Source of the DNA: G963720475 sp963720475
Lineage (GTDB): Bacteria > Actinomycetota > Thermoleophilia > Solirubrobacterales > Thermoleophilaceae
NCBI GenBank assembly: GCA_963720475.1
Contig: OY970394.1
Coordinates: forward strand, 2,356,001 to 2,420,000
Direction: 5' to 3'
Length of the DNA: 64,000 nucleotides
Below are positions 54,516 to 64,000 of this stretch, piece by piece. How positions within the stretch are numbered: position 1 is the stretch's first letter; every line of letters starts with the position of its first letter. A program made the position numbers and the translations under genes. The notes beneath the pieces are model-generated. The model was not told the origin of the DNA. It did not search any database and was given only the letters and a program-made list of their open reading frames with translations.

Positions 54516-54542
54516 CCGGGCCGGTCGTCATGACCGGCCCGG
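54516..54542. terminator. Strong symmetrical hairpin
   Basis: CCGGGCCGGTC and GACCGGCCCGG pair perfectly for 11 bases around loop GTCAT. It sits between the hypothetical gene that ends at 54701 and the cupin start on the minus strand. On the + strand a short CTGCTTTG follows. It may terminate minus-strand transcripts. Confidence 0.55.
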
Positions 54543-54628
54543 CTGCTTTGCGTGAGGCCCCCTGCGGCTGGGCGGGATAGGCATCCGCCTGCCTCGCGGC
54601 CCCCCTTCCTATGTATGTCGTCCGCTAG

Positions 54629-54690
54629 TTGGCCAGCTTTAGCGTCAGCTTCGCCTTGGTGGTCGCGGAGGGGCGAACCGGACCACCCCT
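54629..54690 (-). pseudogene. Possible 3' remnant of a secreted-protein gene
   Basis: A minus-strand frame ending at a TAG near 54629 reads PVRPSATTKAKLTLKLAN, which looks like the last beta strand of the basic tails found on secreted proteins here. The open frame continues upstream only into the hypothetical gene ending at 54701, in a different register. It could be chance; no start or upstream domain is present. Confidence 0.25.
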
Positions 54691-54700
54691 GGAGCGGGCG

Positions 54701-54973
54701 CTACTCGGAGTGCTGCTGGAGGTAGTCGAGGTACAGCGGGCGAAGCGCGTCCGCGAGCTCGCCTTCACCTGACTCGCGCAGGTCGTTTAGGCGCCCGAGC
54801 AGGGTGGTGACGTCGTTCTCGGCCTCGTCGAGGTCGCCGATCGATGCCTCCGCGGCGGGTATCGCCTTCAGCAGGCGCCAGAAGAAGCCGACGTCGACGC
54901 GATGCTTGGCGATCTCGACGGCGCGGTCGTGCAGCTCTTCCGAGCTGAGCGCGTCGAGGTCCTCGGTGCTCAC
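54701..54973 (-). CDS. Small helical hypothetical protein
   Basis: The 90-residue protein is acidic and predicted mostly helical (SEELHDRAVEIAKHRVDVGF, AENDVTTLLGRLNDLRESGE). No Cys, no signal peptide. GTG at 54973 overlaps the stop of the NTF2-like gene (GTGA), so the two are translated together. No family is recognised. Confidence 0.65.
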   Translation of the reverse strand: MSTEDLDALSSEELHDRAVEIAKHRVDVGFFWRLLKAIPAAEASIGDLDEAENDVTTLLGRLNDLRESGEGELADALRPLYLDYLQQHSE

Positions 54974-55356
54974 GCCGCCGGCGCGACGCCGAGCTTGCGA
55001 CCCATCTCCTCGAGCAGCGCCTGGAGGCCCGAGAACGGCCGGATCATCACGGTCAGCTCGGCGACCTTGTCGTCCACCTCACGGACGTAGTCCCAGCCCT
55101 CGAGCTGCTTGTCGCCAACGCGCGCGCGGAAGACGAGGCCATGGGTGCCGTCGCCCTCGAGCTCGTCCACGTACTCGAAGTCCTCGAACACCTCGAAGAC
55201 GGCCTTCAGCACGACCATCACCGTCTCCCGCCCCTCGTACGGCTTGAAGACCGCGGGGCTGCGGAAGACGACGTCCTCGGCGAGAGCCTCCTCCACCGGA
55301 GACGGATCGCCGCTCGCCATCGCCTGCGTGACGGCCTGTTTGAAGACGCTGCTCAC
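54970..55356 (-). CDS. SnoaL/NTF2-like protein
   Basis: The 128-residue protein has the NTF2-like order of helix FKQAVTQAMASGD, ALAEDVVFRSPAVFKPYEGR and strands GTHGLVFRARVGDKQLEGWD, ending with MIRPFSGLQALLEEMG. This profile is common in SnoaL_2 proteins that handle small ligands. It is 10 bases downstream of the FHA-like gene in the same direction. Confidence 0.75.
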   Translation of the reverse strand: MSSVFKQAVTQAMASGDPSPVEEALAEDVVFRSPAVFKPYEGRETVMVVLKAVFEVFEDFEYVDELEGDGTHGLVFRARVGDKQLEGWDYVREVDDKVAELTVMIRPFSGLQALLEEMGRKLGVAPAA

Positions 55357-55366
55357 GGGGGGGACA

Positions 55367-56170
55367 CTAGCCGAGCGCGGCCTTCTCCCGCCACTCCGCC
55401 GCGACCTCGGCCGCGGTTCGTTCCCCGCTCAGCACGGACTTCCAGTCACGCCGGCGCGCACGCTTGTCGACGGCGTTGCCGACCATGATGATGACGTCCA
55501 AGATCCCGAGGAACTCGGCGCCCTCCCCGCCAACCCCGCCAATCGAGCCGGCGGAGGTGTCGCCGCCGAGCGAGGGGGCGCCATCGCCGCCGCCGAGAAA
55601 GACCTTGTAGGTCTCGTCGCCCGGAGAAAGGGTAATCACTCCCGAGCGCCTCGCCGGGAAGCTTGCGCGCATGCCGGTGTAGGGGACGTCGAACAGCGGG
55701 CCCTCCTTGTCGTGCAGGCGCACCCGCCCGTCGACGGCCTCGAGCACTCCGCGTTGTTTGCGCCAGCCGCCCGTCTTCCAGGTCACCGCATCGCAAAGCG
55801 CGCCATCGACGAGGCCGAAGGTGGGCCCGGGGACGACCTCCTTCACCCGGATCACGGCGATGTCGCGCCGAAGCTGGCGCGGGTCCCGCTCGGCGAACAC
55901 CAGCATCGCCCCGGGGTTAAGCATGGTGCCCCGGCTAGCGCCGCCCGAGTACATCACGTACGTAGTTGCCTTCACGTCCTCGACCTCGAGGCCGAACTGG
56001 TGCAGCCAGAGCGTGATGTGCTCGCCGGCGAGGTTGCCACCGCGCGGAGCCTCGAGCCGGCCATCGCCCGCGACCGACGAGCCGAAGGTCACGCGATTGC
56101 GCTTCGCGTCAAGCGCGAACTTGCGTCCCTTGTCGGGCCCGCTCTCGACGATCAGCTCCGCGCGACCCAT
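55367..56170 (-). CDS. FHA-like / AIM24-like cytoplasmic protein
   Basis: The 267-residue protein begins with AELIVESGPDKGRKFALDAK and later AGEHITLWLHQFGLEVEDVK, reminiscent of a degenerate FHA fold, followed by beta-rich segments (SGGASRGTMLNPGAMLVFAE, SGVITLSPGDETYKVFLGGG). The conserved phosphothreonine-binding Arg/Ser/Asn set is not clear. No signal peptide. The ATG is 5 bases from the tRNA-Gly gene on the same strand. Function unknown. Confidence 0.6.
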   Translation of the reverse strand: MGRAELIVESGPDKGRKFALDAKRNRVTFGSSVAGDGRLEAPRGGNLAGEHITLWLHQFGLEVEDVKATTYVMYSGGASRGTMLNPGAMLVFAERDPRQLRRDIAVIRVKEVVPGPTFGLVDGALCDAVTWKTGGWRKQRGVLEAVDGRVRLHDKEGPLFDVPYTGMRASFPARRSGVITLSPGDETYKVFLGGGDGAPSLGGDTSAGSIGGVGGEGAEFLGILDVIIMVGNAVDKRARRRDWKSVLSGERTAAEVAAEWREKAALG

Positions 56171-56174
56171 ACCA

Positions 56175-56247
56175 AGCGGACGACGGGTCTCGAACCCGCG
56201 ACCTCGAGCTTGGGAAGCTCGCGCTCTACCAGCTGAGCTACGTCCGC
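56175..56247 (-). tRNA. tRNA-Gly (anticodon CCC)
   Basis: Minus strand: acceptor GCGGACG pairs with CGTCCGC, D arm GCTCAGCTGGTAGAGC, anticodon stem CGAGC/GCTCG around TTCCCAA giving CCC, T arm GCGGG-TTCGAGA-CCCGT. The 73-base gene lacks an encoded CCA. Confidence 0.93.
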
Positions 56248-56290
56248 GTGGGGCTGATTCTAGAAGCCTCGCTCTACCCTTCGCCGTCCG

Positions 56291-56845
56291 ATGAAGCGGT
56301 TCCTCTCCCCCGCACCGCTGGCAGCGATTGTCGGCGTGGTCGCCCTCGGCGCCCTGCTCGTCTATGGCGTCGCCTCGAACGAGCCCGACCGCTCGATCGA
56401 CGAGGCCGTCGCGGCCGGCGAACGCAAGGACGCGCCGGGATTCGAGCTTCCCCGGCTCAACGGCGGCGGCCGTCAATCGCTCGCCGACTATCGCGGCAAG
56501 GTCGTGGTGCTGAACTACTGGGCGTCGTGGTGCGAGCCGTGCCGCGAGGAATCGCCGCTGCTCGAGCGCTTTCAGAAACAGATCGCGCCGCGCGGCGGCA
56601 CCGTCCTGGGCGTGGACGTGCTCGACGTCACCGACGACGCGAATGACTTCATCCGCCAGTACGGGCTCACGTACCCGATGCTGAAGGACCGCGACGGCTC
56701 GTCGCAGGAGCGCTTCGGCGTCGCCGCGTACCCGGAGACCTTCGTCCTCGATCGCAAGGGACGGATCGCGGCGACGCGCCGCGGCCCGGTGGACGAGGAG
56801 TTCCTGCGTAAGACCGTCTTGCCGCTGCTGAGGGAGCGCTCGTGA
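56291..56845 (+). CDS. ccmG: Membrane-anchored thiol-disulfide oxidoreductase (ResA/CcmG-like)
   Basis: The 184-residue protein has an N-terminal membrane anchor (LAAIVGVVALGALLVYGVAS), then a thioredoxin fold with active site NYWASWCEPCREESPLLERF and cis-Pro in AAYPETFVLD. It reduces apocytochrome c cysteines in the extracytoplasmic space. It overlaps ccmH by 4 bases and heads the ccmG-ccmH-ccdA run. Confidence 0.92.
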   Translation: MKRFLSPAPLAAIVGVVALGALLVYGVASNEPDRSIDEAVAAGERKDAPGFELPRLNGGGRQSLADYRGKVVVLNYWASWCEPCREESPLLERFQKQIAPRGGTVLGVDVLDVTDDANDFIRQYGLTYPMLKDRDGSSQERFGVAAYPETFVLDRKGRIAATRRGPVDEEFLRKTVLPLLRERS

Positions 56846-57333
56846 GGGCGTGTCGCGCGGTTGCCGCAGCCGTCGCGCTCGCCCTGCTCGCCCCCGCCGC
56901 CGCTGGCGCCTGCCCGAAAACGACGGTCGGCGAGGTGGAGAAAGAGGTCATGTGCCCAGTGTGCGGCGTACCGCTGGCACTCGCGACGGAGGCGCCGCAG
57001 GCCCAGCGGGAGCGCAGCTTCATCGAACGCGAGGTCGCGCGCTGCCGCTCGAAGCAGGAGATCAAGACCGCGCTCGCGAGGCAGTTCGGCGACGAGGTGC
57101 TCGCGGTGCCGGGCGACAGCGCCGGCGACGGTGACGACGCGAGCGACTATCTCGTCTACATCGTCCCGGCGCTGGCGCTGCTTCTCGCGGGGGTCGGCAT
57201 CGGGTTCGCCGTCGTTCGCTGGCGCAGCCGCCGTCCGGCCGGCGCGGACGGAGATCCGGTCAGCGCCCCGCCGCCCGCCTCCGACGAGGACCGCGACCGG
57301 CTCGAGTCCGACCTCGACCGCTACGACCTGTGA
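56842..57333 (+). CDS. ccmH: Cytochrome c maturation protein CcmH
   Basis: The 163-residue protein has a signal peptide, the thiol pair MCPVCGVPLALA (residue about 33-36, CPVC in place of the usual RCxxC), the three-helix segment CRSKQEIKTALARQFGDEVL, then one membrane helix (LVYIVPALALLLAGVGIGFA). It works with CcmG on apocytochrome thiols. GTG start in GTGA overlap with ccmG. Confidence 0.92.
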   Translation: MRACRAVAAAVALALLAPAAAGACPKTTVGEVEKEVMCPVCGVPLALATEAPQAQRERSFIEREVARCRSKQEIKTALARQFGDEVLAVPGDSAGDGDDASDYLVYIVPALALLLAGVGIGFAVVRWRSRRPAGADGDPVSAPPPASDEDRDRLESDLDRYDL

Positions 57334-58073
57334 CGTCGCTCGCCGCCTCCGGCGCCGACACGACCGTGTTCGCCGCCTTCGCGGTCGGCGTCGTGTCGTT
57401 CCTTTCTCCGTGCGTGCTGCCGCTCGTGCCGGGCTACCTGTCGGCGATCTCCGGCCTGTCGTTCGCCGAGATCGAGGAGGGCCAGGCGCGCAGACGCCTG
57501 CTCGTGCCGGCAGCGCTCTTCTGCCTCTCGTTCGGGGTGATGTTCGTCGCGCTCGGGATGACCGCCACGGGGCTCGGCAGCGCCCTGGCGGAGAACCGCG
57601 TCCTGCTGCGCCAGATCTCCGGGATCGTGCTGATCGTGATGGGCGTGCTGTTCATCGCCACCCTCTTCGTCCCGATGTTGAACCGCGAGTGGCGCCCGGA
57701 GCCCCTGATGCGGCGCGCCTCCGCCGGCGGCCCCATCGTCGCGGGCCTCGCGTTCGCGATCGCCTGGCTCCCGTGCACGGGCCCGACGCTCGGCGCGATC
57801 CTCACCGCCGCCGCGAACGAGGGGACGGTCGGGCGCGGCGGCGTCCTGCTCGCGTTCTACGCACTCGGGCTCGCGGTGCCGTTCATGCTGTCCGCGCTCG
57901 CCTTCTCCACGGTCACGCCGCTGTTCCGCTTCTTCCGCGACCACTACCGCGTGATCACGGTGGTCTCCGGAGTGATCCTGATCGTGATGGGCGTCCTGCT
58001 CTACACGAATGAGCTCACACGGCTCAACTCGTGGCTCCAGGACGCCGGCGTCAACGCGATCGACAACCTCTAG
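57330..58073 (+). CDS. ccdA: Thiol-disulfide interchange protein CcdA
   Basis: The 247-residue membrane protein has six helices and the two reactive Cys sites VVSFLSPCVLPLVPGYLSAI and IAWLPCTGPTLGAILTAAA. It carries electrons from cytoplasmic thioredoxin across the membrane to CcmG/CcmH. GTG start overlaps the ccmH stop by 4 bases. Its stop is 12 bases before typA. Confidence 0.94.
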   Translation: MTSLAASGADTTVFAAFAVGVVSFLSPCVLPLVPGYLSAISGLSFAEIEEGQARRRLLVPAALFCLSFGVMFVALGMTATGLGSALAENRVLLRQISGIVLIVMGVLFIATLFVPMLNREWRPEPLMRRASAGGPIVAGLAFAIAWLPCTGPTLGAILTAAANEGTVGRGGVLLAFYALGLAVPFMLSALAFSTVTPLFRFFRDHYRVITVVSGVILIVMGVLLYTNELTRLNSWLQDAGVNAIDNL

Positions 58074-58085
58074 ATGGGCGCCTAG

Positions 58086-59913
<1,828 letters not shown>

Positions 59914-59931
59914 CGCGCGGGCGGGGCCGCG

Positions 59932-61542
59932 CTACATGCTCTCCGGCGCCTCGACTCCAAGAAGGTCGAGCGAGCGTGCGAGGACGCGACGGGTCGCCAC
60001 GCAGATGGCGATGCGGAAGTCCTCGTCCTCGCCGCCGACGACCTGGCAGTCGCGGTAGAACGCCGAGAACGCCTGCGCGAGCTCCTGTCCGTAGGTGGTC
60101 ATCCGGTGCGGCCCGCGCCGCTCGGCCGCGGCGGCGACCTCGCTCGGGAACTCGAGCAGCATCAGCAGCAGCGCGCGCGCCGAAGGATGGAGCTGCTCGC
60201 CCGGCGGCGCCTGCGCGAGGTCGGCTGCGAGCGCGCGCTCGACACGCTCTTCTCCCGCCTTGCGCAAGATGCTCGCGATCCGCGCGTGCGCGTACTGGAC
60301 GTAGTAGACCGGGTTGTCCTGGCTCTGCTTGCGCGCGAGCTCGAGATCGAGGTCGAGCATCGTGTCGTGCGAGCGCTGGAGCAGGAAGAAGCGGGCGGCG
60401 TCCACGCCGATGTCGTCGAGCAGCTCGTCGAGCGTGACGAACTCGCCCTTGCGCTTCGACGAAGCGACCCCGATCAGCTTGACGAGCTGCATGATCAGCA
60501 CCTCGAAGCGCTCCGCGTCACCGCCGAGCGCCTCCCAGGCCGCGCGCACGCGCGCGACATAGCCGTGGTGGTCGGCGCCGAAGACGTCGATCGCGCGGTC
60601 GAGTCGGCGATCGAGCTTGGCGCGGTGGTGGGCGATGTCGGCCGCGAAGTAGGTCAGCTCGCCGGAGGCCCTCATCAGGACGCGATCCTTGTCGTCGCCG
60701 AACTCGGTCGTGCGCATCCAGACGGCTCCCTCGGAGGGGTAGACCTTCTCGCGCTCCTCGAGCACGCCGATGGCTTCGTCGATCGCGCCCGCCTCGTGGA
60801 GTGAGCGCTCGGAGAAGAACTCGTCGAAGCCGACGCGGAAGCGCCCGAGAGTCGCGCGGACCTGGTCCATCATCAGCTCGACAGCCCGCGTGACCAACTC
60901 GTCCTCGTCGGCATCGGCCGCGCCGTCTATCTCGGCCGCGAGCTTGGCGACATAGTCGCCCTCGTAGCCGCCCTCGGGGACGTCCTCCCCGCGGGCGCGC
61001 GCCTTGATCGACTCGCCGAACAGCCGGACCTGCGTTCCGTGGTCGTTGACGTAGTACTCGCGCGTCACCTCGTGGCCGGCGAACGCGAGCAGACGGCAGA
61101 GCGAGTCGCCGTAGGCGGCGTGGCGACCCGACGCGACCGTGATCGGCCCGGTCGGGTTGGCGCTGACGAACTCGATCAGGATCTTTTCGACGACGGGCGC
61201 GACGCCACCGCCATAGGCCTCCCCGTCGGCGATCGCCGCCGCGAGCGACTCCCGGTACCAGGCGTCGGCGAGGAAGAGATTGAGGAAGCCGGGCCCGGCA
61301 ACCTCGGCGCGATCCAGCCGCGTGCCGAGGCGCCCTCCGAGGGCCTCCCCCAGCCGCTCGGCGACCGTGCGCGGCTGCTCGCCGAGTGTCGGAGCAAGCA
61401 ACATCGCGGCGTTGGTCGAGTAGTCGCCGAACTCCGGCTTCGGCGGGCGCTCGAGCGTCGGCGCCGAGGTGGCGCCGCCTTCGCGCAGCTCGGCGGCGGC
61501 ACCGTCCACGGCGGCACGGAGGTCGGCGATCGGATCGCTCAC
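59932..61542 (-). CDS. argS: Arginyl-tRNA synthetase with unusual HIGH region
   Basis: The product has the N-terminal ArgRS domain (KPEFGDYSTNAAMLLAPTLG), catalytic core EFVSANPTGPITVASGRHAA, REYYVNDHGTQVRLFGESI, VFGADHHGYVARVRAAWEAL and the KMSKS-equivalent ASSKRKGEFVTL, and the C-terminal anticodon domain. Where most ArgRS have HVGH after PTGPL, this reads PTGPITVASGRH. GTG at 61542 gives the usual N-terminus SDPIADLRAAV and has CATACT 8 bases upstream, fitting a leaderless mRNA. An in-frame ATG at 61584 would add 14 residues. Confidence 0.93.
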   Translation of the reverse strand: MSDPIADLRAAVDGAAAELREGGATSAPTLERPPKPEFGDYSTNAAMLLAPTLGEQPRTVAERLGEALGGRLGTRLDRAEVAGPGFLNLFLADAWYRESLAAAIADGEAYGGGVAPVVEKILIEFVSANPTGPITVASGRHAAYGDSLCRLLAFAGHEVTREYYVNDHGTQVRLFGESIKARARGEDVPEGGYEGDYVAKLAAEIDGAADADEDELVTRAVELMMDQVRATLGRFRVGFDEFFSERSLHEAGAIDEAIGVLEEREKVYPSEGAVWMRTTEFGDDKDRVLMRASGELTYFAADIAHHRAKLDRRLDRAIDVFGADHHGYVARVRAAWEALGGDAERFEVLIMQLVKLIGVASSKRKGEFVTLDELLDDIGVDAARFFLLQRSHDTMLDLDLELARKQSQDNPVYYVQYAHARIASILRKAGEERVERALAADLAQAPPGEQLHPSARALLLMLLEFPSEVAAAAERRGPHRMTTYGQELAQAFSAFYRDCQVVGGEDEDFRIAICVATRRVLARSLDLLGVEAPESM

Positions 61543-61550
61543 GGCGGAGC

Positions 61551-61556
61551 AGTATG
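61551..61556 (-). promoter_or_regulatory. -10 box of a leaderless argS transcript
   Basis: On the minus strand CATACT ends 8 bases before the GTG at 61542, the spacing expected if transcription begins at the start codon, a common arrangement in actinobacteria. Confidence 0.4.
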
Positions 61557-61586
61557 TCGCCTGGCCTGCGGCGGCATCAGCCATCT

Positions 61587-61751
61587 AGATGGTTGATTCC
61601 GCGGCGACGTGCGTCCGGGGGCGGCGCAGAGCGAGTATGCCGAGGACGCAGGGCGAGGCCAATGTCGTAAGCCATTGGCGAGCCCGAGGACAAAGGCAGA
61701 CGACGCTATGCGCCGTCATCCGGGCGTGCGTGGTCGTGGGATCAGCCATCT
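61587..61751. repeat. Short interspersed element, copy 2, in the rlmH-argS gap
   Basis: GATGGTTGATTCC (61588-61600) and GGGATCAGCCATC (61738-61750) are imperfect inverted ends. ATCAGCCATCT occurs at both 61576-61586 and 61741-61751. Inside are GAGTATGCC (61633), GAGGACGCAG, hairpin CCAATG/CATTGG at 61659-61678, then GAGGACAAAGGCAGACGACGC. Copy 1 at 38.9 kb has the same word order. Without the element, rlmH would end one base before an argS ATG. Confidence 0.5.
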
Positions 61752-62158
61752 CAGTAGTGGTACGGCTCGCCGGCGAGGATCTTGTTGCCGCGGTAGAGCT
61801 GCTCGAGCAGGACCACGCGCGCGAGCTGGTGCGGCAGCGTCAGCGGGCCGAACGACAGGCGCATGTCCGCCCGCTCGAGATCGAGTCCCCGCGGGCCGCC
61901 GACGACGAAGCAGAGGTCACGGCGAGACTGGCGGCGCTCTTCGAGAAACGCGGCGAACGCGGGCGAGTCGAACGTCTTCCCGCCGCTGTCGAGCAGGCAA
62001 ATGAACGCGTCCTCCGGCACGCGCTTCGGCACTCGCTCCTCCTCGCGCAGCTCGATCAGCTCGAGTCGCGTGTGCCGCGCCATCAGCTTCTGGTAGTGCT
62101 GAACGTCGTCCGCGAAGGGCGGCCGCAGCCGGCCGACTGCGATCACGATCGTGCGCAC
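61751..62158 (-). CDS. rlmH: 23S rRNA pseudouridine-1915 methyltransferase RlmH
   Basis: The 135-residue SPOUT methyltransferase has RTIVIAVGRLRPPFADDVQH, ELREEERVPKRVPEDAFICL, the knot loop FVVGGPRGLD and the C-terminal SFGPLTLPHQLARVVLLEQL, YRGNKILAGEPYHY, where the final Tyr binds substrate. GTG start at 62158, 3 bases past the M48 protease stop. Confidence 0.94.
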   Translation of the reverse strand: MRTIVIAVGRLRPPFADDVQHYQKLMARHTRLELIELREEERVPKRVPEDAFICLLDSGGKTFDSPAFAAFLEERRQSRRDLCFVVGGPRGLDLERADMRLSFGPLTLPHQLARVVLLEQLYRGNKILAGEPYHY

Positions 62159-62161
62159 CGC

Positions 62162-63445
62162 CTACCGCCCGTTCCGCCCGCCGCGCGCCGGCTCGCGCCC
62201 GCGCCCGTACTCGACGCCGAAGCCGATCCGCTCGACCGTGGTCGGGTGGGTGCCGAACAGCGTGTGCAGGACCTCCGGCGGGTCGGGCTCGGAGACGTTC
62301 GTCACCGCGAGGCGCTGCTCGAGGTCGACGAACGCCTTCGGGTCGTTCGTCAGCTTCAGCGCGAACGCGTCGGCGCGGGCCTCCATCCGGCGCGAGAGCC
62401 CGTTGCCGGCGAGGCCGACGCCGAACGAGACGAGCGCAACCGCGAGCGCGATCGCGGGCAGCACGGCGGGCCCCGCGCCCTCGAAAGGATTCTCAGCCCC
62501 CTCCCTGCCCCGTCGCGCGATCCGCTCTGCCAGCAGCTGGACGAGCCACGCCCCCGCCGGGGCGACGAACGCCAGCCAGGCAAGTCCGCGCAGGACGTCG
62601 TCGTACTTCACGTGCGCGAGCTCGTGGGCGACGACCGAGCGCAGCTCCGCGCGCGGGTAGTCCTCGATCAGGTTGTCGTAGAGGACGACGCGCTTCGTGT
62701 GGCCGAGCCCGTTGACGTAGGCGTTCGCGCCAGTCGTCCGCCGCGAAGCATCCACCCGGTAGACCTCGCCGACGTCCACGCCGGCGCGCTTCGAGAGGTC
62801 GAGCACCTGCGAGCGGAGCTCGCCACGCGGCAGCGCGTCGAAGCGGTTGAAGACAGGATCGAGGACGACGGGCGCGACGTAGACGAAGACCACGCTGAGC
62901 GCCACGATGGCGCCACTCGCGGGCGCCCACCAGTGACGCGGGAAGCGCCGGACGAGCCCGATCGCTATCGCGCCCCCCGCGCCGGCGAGGACAGCGCCGA
63001 TCGCGGCGGAGCGGCCGACGTCGGCAAACCAGGGACCGAGACTCTGGGTCGAGAGGCCGACATCCACCGCCCGCTCGTGGCGCCACAGGTCGAGCGGCAG
63101 GGTCGCGACGACGAGAACGAGCGAGAGCGCCGCACCAGCCGCCGCGGCGCCGAGCAGCGGACGCCGCGCTCCACGGTCGAGGAGCCGCCGCACGGCGGCC
63201 GGCGGCCTCAGCGCCAACAGCGCGAGCACGCCGCCCGACACCCCGATCTCGGCGAAGCCGATCGTGCGCTGGAGCGAGCGGAAGTCGTGGGCCCGGTCGA
63301 GCTCGGCGGCGCTGAAGTACGCTGCCGGATTGACCGCCGCCGCATCGATCAAGCCGCCCCGGGGCCGAAGAATGAGCGTCGCTATCCCCGCCGACGCGGC
63401 AACCGCGACGATCGCGAGCGGGAGCCGATAGCGATGGACGCTCAT
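62162..63445 (-). CDS. M48-family membrane metalloprotease (Ste24/HtpX-like)
   Basis: The 427-residue protein has several membrane segments (LPLAIVAVAASAGIATLIL, LGAAAAGAALSLVLVVATLP, GAIVALSVVFVYVAPVVL), the zinc motif SVVAHELAHVKYDD and third ligand RRMEARADAFALKL, plus the NAYVNGLGHTKRVVLYDNLI lead-in diagnostic of CAAX-prenyl-protease-1-type M48. It probably degrades membrane proteins. The ATG at 63445 overlaps the divergent metallophosphoesterase start by 12 bases. Confidence 0.92.
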   Translation of the reverse strand: MSVHRYRLPLAIVAVAASAGIATLILRPRGGLIDAAAVNPAAYFSAAELDRAHDFRSLQRTIGFAEIGVSGGVLALLALRPPAAVRRLLDRGARRPLLGAAAAGAALSLVLVVATLPLDLWRHERAVDVGLSTQSLGPWFADVGRSAAIGAVLAGAGGAIAIGLVRRFPRHWWAPASGAIVALSVVFVYVAPVVLDPVFNRFDALPRGELRSQVLDLSKRAGVDVGEVYRVDASRRTTGANAYVNGLGHTKRVVLYDNLIEDYPRAELRSVVAHELAHVKYDDVLRGLAWLAFVAPAGAWLVQLLAERIARRGREGAENPFEGAGPAVLPAIALAVALVSFGVGLAGNGLSRRMEARADAFALKLTNDPKAFVDLEQRLAVTNVSEPDPPEVLHTLFGTHPTTVERIGFGVEYGRGREPARGGRNGR

Positions 63446-64000
63446 CCGCAGGACACTCTACGGCGAGTCGCCGTCCTCTCGGACGTCCACGGCAACCTCC
63501 CTGCCTTCGAAGCGGTGGTCACCGCGACGGAGGACGCGGGCGTGGACGCGCGCTGGTGCCTCGGCGACCTCGTCGGCTACGGAGCCCAGCCGAACGAGTG
63601 CATCCGGCTCGCCTCCGAGTCCTGCTCGCTGTCGCTCGTCGGCAATCACGACCTCGTCGTGCTCGGCAAGCTCGACGTCGGCGAGTTCTCGCGCAACGCG
63701 GCGATCGCCGCGCTCTGGACGCGCGACGAGCTATCGGACGAGTCCTCGGACTATCTCTCGGCGTGCGAACCCGACGGGCAAGCGGCGGAGATCGGGCTGT
63801 TCCACGCCAGCCCGCGCGACCCCGTCTGGGAGTACGTCCTGTCCGGCCTGCTCGCGAGCGACTGCATGGACACGATGGACATGCGGGTTGCCGCGATCGG
63901 TCATTCGCACGTCGCGCTCTATTTCACGCGCGTGGAAGGCGAGCACGAGGCGAGCGGCGACCCGGCGCCGGACGGGACCGAGCGCGAGCTCCGTGATGGC
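63434..64000 (+). CDS. Metallophosphoesterase, 3' end outside window
   Basis: From ATG 63434 an open frame runs without a stop to the window edge (189 codons). It has the calcineurin-like metal motifs VAVLSDVHGNLPAFEAVV, CLGDLVGYGAQPNEC, LVGNHDLVVLG and AAIGHSHVALYF. This spacing is that of YfcE/diadenosine-tetraphosphatase-like phosphodiesterases. The end and last motif lie beyond the window. The start overlaps the M48 gene on the other strand. Confidence 0.87.
   Translation, partial: MDAHPQDTLRRVAVLSDVHGNLPAFEAVVTATEDAGVDARWCLGDLVGYGAQPNECIRLASESCSLSLVGNHDLVVLGKLDVGEFSRNAAIAALWTRDELSDESSDYLSACEPDGQAAEIGLFHASPRDPVWEYVLSGLLASDCMDTMDMRVAAIGHSHVALYFTRVEGEHEASGDPAPDGTERELRDG

Overview
The window is high-GC DNA packed with genes that often start with GTG or TTG and often overlap by 1-4 bases. 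Gene content suggests an actinobacterium, most like the Thermoleophilia/Solirubrobacterales: GTP-type PEP carboxykinase, actinobacterial c-di-AMP riboswitches, a Gram-positive SOS box, many secreted proteins with beta-rich tails, and a cytochrome c maturation System I set. The placement is inferred from families and composition, not proven.

Layout. 0-24 kb is dominated by central carbon metabolism: the 3' part of crotonyl-CoA carboxylase/reductase, ethylmalonyl-CoA mutase, a MaoC hydratase, a malyl/methylmalyl-CoA lyase, PEP carboxykinase, a succinate-CoA ligase pair coupled to a small ferredoxin, several thioesterases and an acyl-CoA dehydrogenase. Together these cover most diagnostic steps of the ethylmalonyl-CoA pathway, which assimilates acetyl-CoA without isocitrate lyase. 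Two large secreted hydrolases, two polysaccharide deacetylases and several lipoproteins are interspersed. At 6.8-7.8 kb lies a foreign-looking, purine-rich, non-coding block next to a ClpS gene whose 3' end is fused to the tail of a LuxR-type regulator.

24-36 kb holds cell-envelope and secretion genes (CAP-domain protein, NlpC/P60 hydrolase, Tat-exported phospholipase-C-like protein, RTX-like protein), an acyl-CoA synthetase, a YyaL-type protein, glutamine synthetase and an HxlR regulator with an AhpD-fold partner. Two c-di-AMP (ydaO) riboswitches sit directly in front of the NlpC/P60 gene and of an unknown membrane protein. 36-40 kb carries a membrane cytochrome c, RNase P RNA, a DrrAB-like ABC exporter, lexA with a perfect SOS box, and tRNA-Leu.

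40-64 kb holds a beta-helix protein, hydrolases, methyltransferases, a compact hydrolase/CMD/SDR/TetR gene run beside secG, a P450, a split cytochrome c maturation set (CcmI-like, CcmF, CcmE, then CcmG, CcmH, CcdA), tRNA-Gly, typA, argS, rlmH, an M48 protease and the start of a metallophosphoesterase.

Quality remarks: typA, the phospholipase-like gene and the RTX-like gene each need a one-base shift to read through. The purine-rich block and the ClpS/LuxR fusion look like an assembly or rearrangement scar. Interpret odd features in those places cautiously. Two short intergenic elements (about 38.9 and 61.6 kb) share a core with a variable hairpin and inverted ends, and look like an undescribed miniature repeat family.
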